Shown one piece after another: positions 1 to 5,800 of a stretch of 7,041 nucleotides of DNA. The first letter of the stretch is position 1. Each line of letters opens with the position of its first letter. Source of the stretch: JAJTFW01 sp964534995 (GTDB lineage: Bacteria; Bacteroidota; Bacteroidia; AKYH767-A; OLB10). Under the pieces are notes generated by a model. That model worked only from the letters and a program-made list of their open reading frames with translations, ran no database searches and was not told the origin of the DNA. A program made the translations under genes and the position numbers. The stretch spans positions 1-7,041 of the forward strand of contig CAZHSC010000122.1 in the NCBI GenBank assembly GCA_964534995.1, given 5' to 3'.

Positions 1-214
1 CTGCGATAGGTTCATGAAGATCGAAATGTGCAAAAAACTGTGTGGCATGCACACCGGTATCAGTTCGGCCGCATCCAACACTTTCAATTTGTTGCCTTAA
101 AACAGTTTTCAATGCCAGGTTCAGTCTTTCCTGAATGGTATCCGCGTTGGGTTGAATCTGCCAACCATGAAAACGGGTGCCTTTATAGGATACCAGAGCG
201 AAATATCTGGGCAT
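1..214 (-). CDS. truA: tRNA pseudouridine synthase A, N-terminal part (cut by window edge)
   Basis: TruA converts uridines 38-40 in the anticodon arm of many tRNAs to pseudouridine in the cytoplasm. Translating the minus strand from the ATG at 214-212 gives 71 intact codons that run off the left edge. The family signatures are clear: YKGTRFHGWQ at residues 10-19 (the usual Y-D/K-G-x-x-F/Y-x-G-W-Q), and GCGRTDTGVHA at 47-57, which contains the catalytic aspartate (Asp52, equivalent to Asp60 in E. coli). HFD follows at 63-65. The family is usually about 250-270 residues, so roughly a quarter is visible. No earlier in-frame start is needed, because the conserved fold begins at residue 4. The gene is divergent from the glycosyltransferase starting at 324. 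I am sure of the family; only the visible part can be judged intact. Confidence 0.93.
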   Translation of the reverse strand, partial: MPRYFALVSYKGTRFHGWQIQPNADTIQERLNLALKTVLRQQIESVGCGRTDTGVHATQFFAHFDLHEPIA

Positions 215-217
215 TCG

Positions 218-225
218 CAAATATA
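218..225 (-). promoter_or_regulatory. possible -7 promoter box of truA
   Basis: On the minus strand this reads TATATTTG, a full match to the Bacteroidota -7 consensus TAnnTTTG. It ends only 3 bases before the truA ATG at 214, so a transcript from it would have almost no leader. No TTG lies 17-23 bases upstream, so the -33 half is missing. It may be a real leaderless promoter or a chance match in AT-rich DNA. Confidence 0.35.
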
Positions 226-241
226 GTAAGTACAACTTACT
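225..241. repeat. 7-bp inverted repeat in the divergent spacer, possible operator
   Basis: AGTAAGT (225-231) and ACTTACT (235-241) are perfect reverse complements separated by ACA. The dyad lies between truA and the plus-strand glycosyltransferase and touches the -7-like box of truA. A regulator bound here could affect either gene, but nothing in the window encodes one. With so short a dyad in AT-rich DNA, chance is possible. The rest of the 215-323 spacer shows no clear promoter for the plus-strand gene. Confidence 0.3.
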
Positions 242-323
242 CTTTAAATGTAATAATTTCTGAAACTTCAGCTATTTGCCTCCGTTTAATGCTTACATTG
301 TTAATATAAATCGTTTAAGCCGT

Positions 324-1163
324 ATGTACCAGCCTTGGATGCCAAATTGGGTGAAACGTCATTACTTGAATTACAATAATGTCGATGATATACCTGATCA
401 GGTATTTGACAGAATCAAGGCGGGCTTTGAAAAGCAAAAGGTCAGCAATCCCATGGTAAGTATTGTAGTTATCGCCTACAATGAGGAGCAAACCATTTTG
501 AAATCACTGTCATCGCTTTCTGAGCTGGATGCGGATTACCCTGTAGAAGTTATTGTGGTGAACAATAATTCCACTGACCGGACTCAGTATATTCTGGATC
601 GTTGCGGGGTAAAATCTGTCTTTCAGCCTTTACAGGGTGTCGGTTTTGCCCGTGATGCGGGTTTGCAGATGGCCAGTGGTAAATATCATCTTTGCGCAGA
701 TGCAGACAGCATTTATCCGGGTTCATGGGTGAAGCAGATGATAGCCCCTATGGAGGCAGGTGCAGCTATCTGTACCTATGGACGGGTATCTTTTCTTCCT
801 GACGGAAATAAGTCAAGACTCACTTTGGCCTTTTACGAATTTTTCAAGGATATTGCCATTGGTTTAAGGGCGATCAACAGGCCGGAGCTTGTGGCGGGTG
901 GTGCCAGTCTTGCCTTTTATACACGTATGGGTAAACAAATTGGCTGGCGAACTGATGTGAGAAGGGGAGAGGACGGACAAATGGTGCTTGCTATGAAGCG
1001 TTTTGGAAAAGTAACCATGATTAAGTCTTCAGCATCCAGGATATGGACCACTGCACGCACCCTGGACAGGGATGGTAATCTATTAAGTATGATCTGGAAG
1101 AGGCTGATGAAGGAAATTTCACGCCTGCACTTTTACTTCAGTCCTTCAAAGCAAAGTGCCTGA
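324..1163 (+). CDS. family 2 glycosyltransferase, soluble, GT-A fold
   Basis: This 279-residue protein probably transfers a sugar from a nucleotide-sugar donor to a growing glycan or lipid acceptor on the cytoplasmic side. The GT2 core begins with VSIVVIAYNEE at residues 45-55, continues with VIVVNNNSTDRT at 76-87, and has the metal/donor-binding DAD at 126-128 within ADADS. RGEDGQM at 214-220 is the likely acceptor-side ED motif carrying the catalytic base. No membrane segment is visible, unlike the second glycosyltransferase at 5801-6991. The ATG at 324 is preferred over an in-frame TTG at 276, which would add 16 residues of no recognisable character; MYQPWMPNWV is a plausible N-terminus. 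No Shine-Dalgarno sequence is seen, as is normal for Bacteroidota. The 3' end overlaps the convergent tpiA by 18 bases. Donor and acceptor cannot be told; the family call is firm. Confidence 0.88.
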   Translation: MYQPWMPNWVKRHYLNYNNVDDIPDQVFDRIKAGFEKQKVSNPMVSIVVIAYNEEQTILKSLSSLSELDADYPVEVIVVNNNSTDRTQYILDRCGVKSVFQPLQGVGFARDAGLQMASGKYHLCADADSIYPGSWVKQMIAPMEAGAAICTYGRVSFLPDGNKSRLTLAFYEFFKDIAIGLRAINRPELVAGGASLAFYTRMGKQIGWRTDVRRGEDGQMVLAMKRFGKVTMIKSSASRIWTTARTLDRDGNLLSMIWKRLMKEISRLHFYFSPSKQSA

Positions 1164-1928
1164 TGAAGGCAAGGACTTCACGATATTAATAAAGCTTCTT
1201 GATTTCAGTGAAGCGCCTCCAATGAGGCCGCCATCCACATCCCTTTGTGAAAACAGCTCTTTCGCGTTTTGTTCATTGCAACTGCCACCATATAAGATGG
1301 AAGTGCTTTCTGAAACGGAACTGCCATACTGAGTACGGATCAAATCCCGGATATAGGCGTGCATTTCCTGTGCCTGAACGGAAGAAGCTGTTAAACCGGT
1401 ACCAATGGCCCAGACCGGTTCATAAGCAATAACGCATTTTTCAAATGAGGAACCATCCAAATGAAAAATCCCTTCTTCAAGTTGCTTTTTGATAACTTCA
1501 AAATGTTGTCCGTTGTTCCTTTCTTCCAGGTGCTCCCCGACACAGAAAACCGGATGCAGGAGATGTTTTAAAGCGAGCCTGGTTTTTTCGGCAAGCAATT
1601 GGTTTTTCTCTCCAAACAGGGTTCTTCTTTCGGAATGTCCGATTAAAACATAATTGCAACCCATCGATTTCAGCATGGCTGCCGATACTTCACCTGTAAA
1701 AGCGCCGGACTCCATGTCGGAGCAATTTTGCGCACCCACCGCAATTCTATGATCAGAAGAGGTTAATTGTACCACCGCACCTATATAGACAAATGATGGA
1801 AATAGTATTACTTTAACGGGCCTGAATTCTTCATCCGATAACATTCCGGTAATTTCAGCAACCAGGGCCTGAGCTTCAAAACGATTCAGGTTCATTTTCC
1901 AGTTGCCTGCTACTATTTTTCCTGCCAT
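1146..1928 (-). CDS. tpiA: triosephosphate isomerase
   Basis: This enzyme interconverts dihydroxyacetone phosphate and glyceraldehyde 3-phosphate in glycolysis and gluconeogenesis, as a cytoplasmic TIM barrel. All catalytic residues are present: Asn9 and Lys11 in AGNWKMN (7-13), His98 in IGHSERR (96-102), and Glu170 in the signature AYEPVWAIGTG (168-178), which leads into the flexible loop 6. The phosphate-binding segments LYGGS (212-216) and GGLIGGASL (233-241) are also present. At 260 residues it is slightly longer than the usual 250-255. The excess is a C-terminal tail (about 252-260, SLPSSGTLL) that reads into the 3' end of the convergent glycosyltransferase. The start is the ATG at 1928, giving a leader of roughly 18 bases from the promoter at 1951-1981. 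That promoter suggests expression independent of the surface genes upstream. Confidence 0.97.
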   Translation of the reverse strand: MAGKIVAGNWKMNLNRFEAQALVAEITGMLSDEEFRPVKVILFPSFVYIGAVVQLTSSDHRIAVGAQNCSDMESGAFTGEVSAAMLKSMGCNYVLIGHSERRTLFGEKNQLLAEKTRLALKHLLHPVFCVGEHLEERNNGQHFEVIKKQLEEGIFHLDGSSFEKCVIAYEPVWAIGTGLTASSVQAQEMHAYIRDLIRTQYGSSVSESTSILYGGSCNEQNAKELFSQRDVDGGLIGGASLKSRSFINIVKSLPSSGTLL

Positions 1929-1950
1929 GGTATTTCTGTTAAAAGTATGG

Positions 1951-1981
1951 CAAAGATAATTCTATTATTCCATTAACTCAA
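1951..1981 (-). promoter_or_regulatory. Bacteroidota-type -33/-7 promoter of tpiA
   Basis: The minus strand shows TTG (1981-1979), exactly 20 bases, then TATCTTTG (1958-1951). This fits the TTG-N17-23-TAnnTTTG pattern recognised by the primary sigma factor of Bacteroidota. The -7 box ends 22 bases before the tpiA ATG, so transcription should begin about 18 bases upstream of the start codon. The -33 TTG overlaps the TGA stop (1980-1978) of the beta-helix gene. Confidence 0.7.
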
Positions 1982-3615
1982 TGGTCGATTAAGGAAATCC
2001 GGATAATGGAGTTTTCCATTCTCTTCCTGATTTGTATAAAATTCATACCCGGAATTAAATCATTGCCGGCAATTACTTTAAACTGTCTTCCTTCGGTGTA
2101 ATAATTACTTCCTAATTTCTTCAGTTCGCTTCCGTTATGATTTACCAGGCAGAAGTCAACCCATCCTTCCACCGGATTGTTGAAGCAAATGGTTGTTCTT
2201 TCGCCTGGCGTCAGCGGATTGGGATATGCTTTTTCTTTTTCCAGTGATGCAATGGATTGTTCCCTGGAATACTCCGATTCATAAGGCCCGATGTCGATAC
2301 CATAGCCCTGATTCCTGGGTTTATTATTAAAGTCAGTCAGTTGGCCGATAAAGGCAATTTGCTGACCCGCGTCGATGAGAAGTGATCCGGGTTCCAGTTG
2401 ATAATTGTCGCAGGAAGGATCCCTGAATTGCAAAAGGGCGATGTCGGAAGTAATGAAGTTACTGCCTGTGGTTACTTTCTCTCCGATTATGTTAATGAGG
2501 TTAACTTCTTCCTGAAAGGGCTGAAAATCTTCCTTAATTAATATATTATTGAGAATCTTGTTTTTCTTTTTACCGTAATAACTTAATAATCTGATGCCTT
2601 CCAGTTTTGGATTTAATACCAGATTGTTAAAAACATAGAAGTACATTCCTGTTATTGCAGACTTTTCATCCAGGTAAATGCCATATTGCCCGCTTGCCTT
2701 TTGATTGTTTTTGCCCGGCCTGATTATTTTATTGTTATAGATGAAAATATCACCCAGTCCATTGCTGAATATGCCGCTTCCTTCTCCATCACTGATTTCA
2801 TTGTTGTAAATATGTCCGGTTGAACCTTCGCCAAGTATGATTCCATTCATCTGCCAGTCGGCCATTTCCTGACTGTCATACCTGATGATGTTGTGGTGGA
2901 TACGGGCATTGATGGCCGAACTCACCTGTATGCCATCCCAGCCGGAATATTCAATAAGGTTATTGTAGACTTCAACATTTTTCAGCAACGGCGGTAGTAC
3001 TGTAGCTGGTACTGAATCACATTGAATTACCTGGCCTTTATAGAACGAACTGCCTATATACATGCCTTCTGTGCCACAATGGTGCACCCAGCAGTCATGG
3101 ATGAATGTGTTTTCCTGTATGAAGCTGCTTCTGTCAAACCCGCAAAAGGGTTCTGTTTTGGCTACAATACCGGCAAACTGGGAATACCCTACTTCAATGC
3201 ATTCAATTTCAAAGAAGGTGGTGTAGTCGCCGATGCTTAATCCACTGCCGGTTCTGTTGTAGATTTTGATTCCATAAGTAGCATGTGGATAGCCTTTCCC
3301 TGTAAGTTTGATATGGGAAGATTTTCGGATAGAGATACCGAAGTAATGATCGCTGTCAATGATGACATCCCCGTTTCCATTACATATTACAATGGGACTT
3401 TCATCAGTTCCGTTAAGATTTTTTAAAATGATAAAGGGTCTGGTACCTGGCAGTAAACGTATGGTGTCGCCGGGCGAAATTTGTGAAAATGGATAAAGAC
3501 TCCCGTCAATAACCAGCCGGTTGGTGTCGGCTTCTATCGTTTTTTGTGAGTAAGTATTGACGTAGCTTGTCAGCGACAAAACGAATATTTGCAGGATGCG
3601 GAAAACAAATCTCAT
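1978..3615 (-). CDS. secreted right-handed parallel beta-helix protein with T9SS-type C-terminal sorting domain
   Basis: This is a 545-residue protein with a signal peptide at about 1-24 (Arg2, Arg6, then a hydrophobic run ending near TYSQ). Residues about 75-390 form a parallel beta-helix. I/V-x-N/H-N turns recur at 216, 239, 269, 292, 328 and 354, each usually followed by a GI-hydrophobic strand, as in PbH1/pectate-lyase-like repeats. YGIDIGPYE (438-446) matches the end of the 'choice-of-anchor Q' region often found just before a sorting signal. From AYPNP (463-467) to the C-terminus it resembles the type A T9SS sorting domain, implying export through T9SS and surface attachment or release. 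Such helices occur in polysaccharide lyases, epimerases and non-enzymatic adhesins; no catalytic set is identifiable. The ATG at 3615 is preferred; a GTG at 3621 would add two residues. It starts 15 bases after the LruC lipoprotein stop, probably in one transcript. Confidence 0.85.
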   Translation of the reverse strand: MRFVFRILQIFVLSLTSYVNTYSQKTIEADTNRLVIDGSLYPFSQISPGDTIRLLPGTRPFIILKNLNGTDESPIVICNGNGDVIIDSDHYFGISIRKSSHIKLTGKGYPHATYGIKIYNRTGSGLSIGDYTTFFEIECIEVGYSQFAGIVAKTEPFCGFDRSSFIQENTFIHDCWVHHCGTEGMYIGSSFYKGQVIQCDSVPATVLPPLLKNVEVYNNLIEYSGWDGIQVSSAINARIHHNIIRYDSQEMADWQMNGIILGEGSTGHIYNNEISDGEGSGIFSNGLGDIFIYNNKIIRPGKNNQKASGQYGIYLDEKSAITGMYFYVFNNLVLNPKLEGIRLLSYYGKKKNKILNNILIKEDFQPFQEEVNLINIIGEKVTTGSNFITSDIALLQFRDPSCDNYQLEPGSLLIDAGQQIAFIGQLTDFNNKPRNQGYGIDIGPYESEYSREQSIASLEKEKAYPNPLTPGERTTICFNNPVEGWVDFCLVNHNGSELKKLGSNYYTEGRQFKVIAGNDLIPGMNFIQIRKRMENSIIRISLIDH

Positions 3616-3630
3616 CTGCACGTTCTTTTG

Positions 3631-5727
3631 TTAACGGTTTAAAATTTTTGATGGGTCCCTGTAGCCGGGTAAATTGGTATACCAGTTACTGTAAAGGCTG
3701 CCTCCTGACTGACACCAATCGGCAAATTTTAAATAGGCATCCATGATCTGCGCCTTTTCTATTACTATGCCATAGTCGCCGGGAATATTGATGCACCAAG
3801 GTAAATTTGTATCTGATTTATAATACCTGCCCAGTGCCTGGTTTGTTCTGTCCTGGCCTGTATTGAATACAGTCTGATCTGCAAGATCAGTCGGTTCCTT
3901 GTCCGGCAAATGAATTTCGTTTCCCCTTCGCTGATTAGATATTAAGAAAGGGTTATAAGGCAAACTTCCCAGGCTGGAGGCTGGCAATCCTGTTATAAAA
4001 TCTATACTAAGATGAACGGTATCGCTGATTACTACCGGTGATCCGGGTTCTGTGTTTATATAATATCCGGGTGGGCGCGTAGCTAATGTGGTCGAGTTGT
4101 CAAATGCGACAATAACAGCTTCTGATTGTCCTGCTTCGGTTCCATTTGCATTGGTACTTATATAATTTTCGGTTAAATTACTTCCTGTAACCTGCGCAAC
4201 AAATGAAGAAGGTACCGGTAAGTGTATGCCGAAACCATGTTGAAAGGATCCACCGGCAGCTTTGATAAAAATTTTTGATTCTATTTTCTTTACCTGGTTG
4301 GATGCGTTTTTAATGGAGTTGAACCGGTAGCCCAACAGCAGATCGTTCATATCGTAGTCCCCGCGAAATGGCCATAAGTCTTCATAGGCAAAGTAGCCGA
4401 ATGAGCTGGCAGAGGGATAATAGTTATTAAAAGCAAGTTCATTGTTCATTGGGTAGTCATCATTTATATCATCTACTCCATCTCCATCCGTATCCACCGG
4501 CGTGGTGGTGCCCAGTACCTGGTTTATGGCAATTGCCGAAGCCGGGAAAGCGCTCAGGTAAAATACGGCGTCATTAAAATCATCATCGCTATTGGATTCC
4601 CGGTGCAGATCTTCAAAGGAAATGATCATTTTTTGTTCAATGGAATCCCATAACATTACGTTGTGACTCCTTTTTAAAGCATTGCCTTCAGGGTTTAGGT
4701 TACTGTTGGAATAATACTGGTTATATCCGTTACCTACCCATTGTGTATTTATATCATAGGAGTTGGATAATAGTACAAATCCAATCATGGTATCCGGGCC
4801 GCAGGGTCCAATATTGACTTTATCCCCACTCACCAGGCCGCCTCCGGAATTCTGATAACTTAGGTTCGGGAAAACAATAGTAATGGCGCTAATGTCATTC
4901 GTACTGGCAGGTGGATTGTTTTTATGGTACTTATAAAAGCCTACAGAATTTCTGAATCCGGCGCCTTCATGTACAAAGGTGAGCCAGATATCTGCCTGTT
5001 GGGTTATTTCCACATTGCTTTCTGCATTGGCGGCAATGTACTCCGGATGAAATGCCGGAACAGATCTCCTTTCCGGTAAGGAGTAATTAATACGGCTTAA
5101 AAAAGATCCGCTGATATAATCCCGTGTTGGTTCAAGATAGTTGGGAACCCCTGAAAGATTCCAGGTGCCCATGTAGAGTTTGTTGGGAATGGAGCTGCTC
5201 CGGTATGCATATCCGACGGAATTGCTATGAACGAGTTTATATTCTTTGGTAAGTAACATTTGTGGATTGCTTCCTCCTAAAGTCAGATTGATAAAATTCC
5301 CCTGTAAGACTGCAATAGCATTATTGGCAATACCAATATGGTCCGTGTTGATGATTACTTCGGAGGTTGCATTTATTACCTTGAAAGATCCGGTCAAACG
5401 TCCACTGGCATCGGTTTTCCCCTTAAATAGTATAGCTCCTCCGTTTTCCGGTATGTCTGTCATAATATCTACAGTCACATCCGCAATGGGCCCGTCAAGA
5501 TTGTCATGGATGCGTATATCCAACTGTATGTCCCTGTCTATATTGAACTGGAAGTTGGCTGGAATTTGCAATTCTGTCATTTCGCTGACCGCAGTGCTAC
5601 CGTTGGCCGGACCCTGATATTCATCAATTTCCTTTACGCACGAACTCGTACCCATCATGCCTGTCAAAATTGACAGGAGGATGATTAAGGTTTTCCAGGA
5701 ATTAAACTGCATGGTGTCCGAAGGCAT
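3631..5727 (-). CDS. LruC domain-containing lipoprotein with DUF4114 region
   Basis: This is a 698-residue predicted lipoprotein. A hydrophobic signal (12-27) ends in GTSSC, with Cys30 as the likely lipidated residue; Asp or Glu does not follow at +2. Residues about 60-150 look like an Ig/carboxypeptidase-regulatory-like beta domain (KTDASGRLTGSF at 104-115). Residues about 245-395 resemble DUF4114, with IISFEDL (368-374) and DDDFNDAVF (381-389). An acidic TSP3-like loop, DTDGDGVDD (412-420), acts as a linker. The LruC domain (named after a Leptospira lipoprotein) runs from about 446 to 690, opening with YEDLWPFRGDYDMNDLLL (448-465) and containing GGSFQHGFGIHLP (492-504). The family has no established biochemical activity; the acidic motifs suggest calcium binding. 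ATG at 5727 is used; the second ATG at 5712 (Met6) leaves a shorter and equally good signal peptide. It is followed closely by the beta-helix gene, so both probably act at the cell surface. Confidence 0.87.
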   Translation of the reverse strand: MPSDTMQFNSWKTLIILLSILTGMMGTSSCVKEIDEYQGPANGSTAVSEMTELQIPANFQFNIDRDIQLDIRIHDNLDGPIADVTVDIMTDIPENGGAILFKGKTDASGRLTGSFKVINATSEVIINTDHIGIANNAIAVLQGNFINLTLGGSNPQMLLTKEYKLVHSNSVGYAYRSSSIPNKLYMGTWNLSGVPNYLEPTRDYISGSFLSRINYSLPERRSVPAFHPEYIAANAESNVEITQQADIWLTFVHEGAGFRNSVGFYKYHKNNPPASTNDISAITIVFPNLSYQNSGGGLVSGDKVNIGPCGPDTMIGFVLLSNSYDINTQWVGNGYNQYYSNSNLNPEGNALKRSHNVMLWDSIEQKMIISFEDLHRESNSDDDFNDAVFYLSAFPASAIAINQVLGTTTPVDTDGDGVDDINDDYPMNNELAFNNYYPSASSFGYFAYEDLWPFRGDYDMNDLLLGYRFNSIKNASNQVKKIESKIFIKAAGGSFQHGFGIHLPVPSSFVAQVTGSNLTENYISTNANGTEAGQSEAVIVAFDNSTTLATRPPGYYINTEPGSPVVISDTVHLSIDFITGLPASSLGSLPYNPFLISNQRRGNEIHLPDKEPTDLADQTVFNTGQDRTNQALGRYYKSDTNLPWCINIPGDYGIVIEKAQIMDAYLKFADWCQSGGSLYSNWYTNLPGYRDPSKILNR

Positions 5728-5772
5728 TGGAAGGGTTAAATATTATGATAATTTTAATTTGCATTTAAACTA

Positions 5773-5800
5773 AAATCTGAAATTCTTACATTTCAGATTT
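5773..5800 (-). terminator. 11-bp perfect hairpin after the CESA-like glycosyltransferase, possible terminator
   Basis: AAATCTGAAAT (5773-5783) and ATTTCAGATTT (5790-5800) are exact reverse complements around a 6-base loop. The repeat directly abuts the TAG stop (5803-5801) of the glycosyltransferase. In minus-strand RNA the 3' arm ends in UUU and is followed by UAGUUUAAA, a weak U-rich tail. The stem is AT-rich, so it is not a classical strong intrinsic terminator. It may reduce read-through into the LruC gene 73 bases downstream or stabilise the upstream mRNA 3' end. Confidence 0.5.

Noticed and set aside
28..309. Plus-strand open frame of 93 codons at the left edge
   Set aside because: It lies antisense to truA, whose minus-strand translation shows unmistakable family motifs; the plus frame has no recognisable features.
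276..323. TTG-initiated N-terminal extension of the first glycosyltransferase
   Set aside because: TTG is a rare start, the added 16 residues have no family character, and a good ATG follows at 324.
1140..1177. Possible bidirectional terminator at the tpiA/glycosyltransferase junction (AGTCCTT...AAGGACT and CCTTCA...TGAAGG)
   Set aside because: The arms are only 6-7 bp with long loops (15 and 24 bases), compete with each other, and have no T tract on either side.
3022..3240. Plus-strand open frame of 72 codons inside the beta-helix gene
   Set aside because: It is antisense to the repeat region of the beta-helix protein and has no features of its own.
5246..5617. Plus-strand open frame of 123 codons inside the LruC gene
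   Set aside because: It is antisense to the signal-proximal part of a convincing lipoprotein gene and shows no domain, so it is a shadow frame.
5728..5772. Search for a -33/-7 promoter in front of the LruC lipoprotein gene
   Set aside because: The spacer is AT-rich but has no TAnnTTTG on the minus strand and no placed TTG, so no promoter can be claimed.
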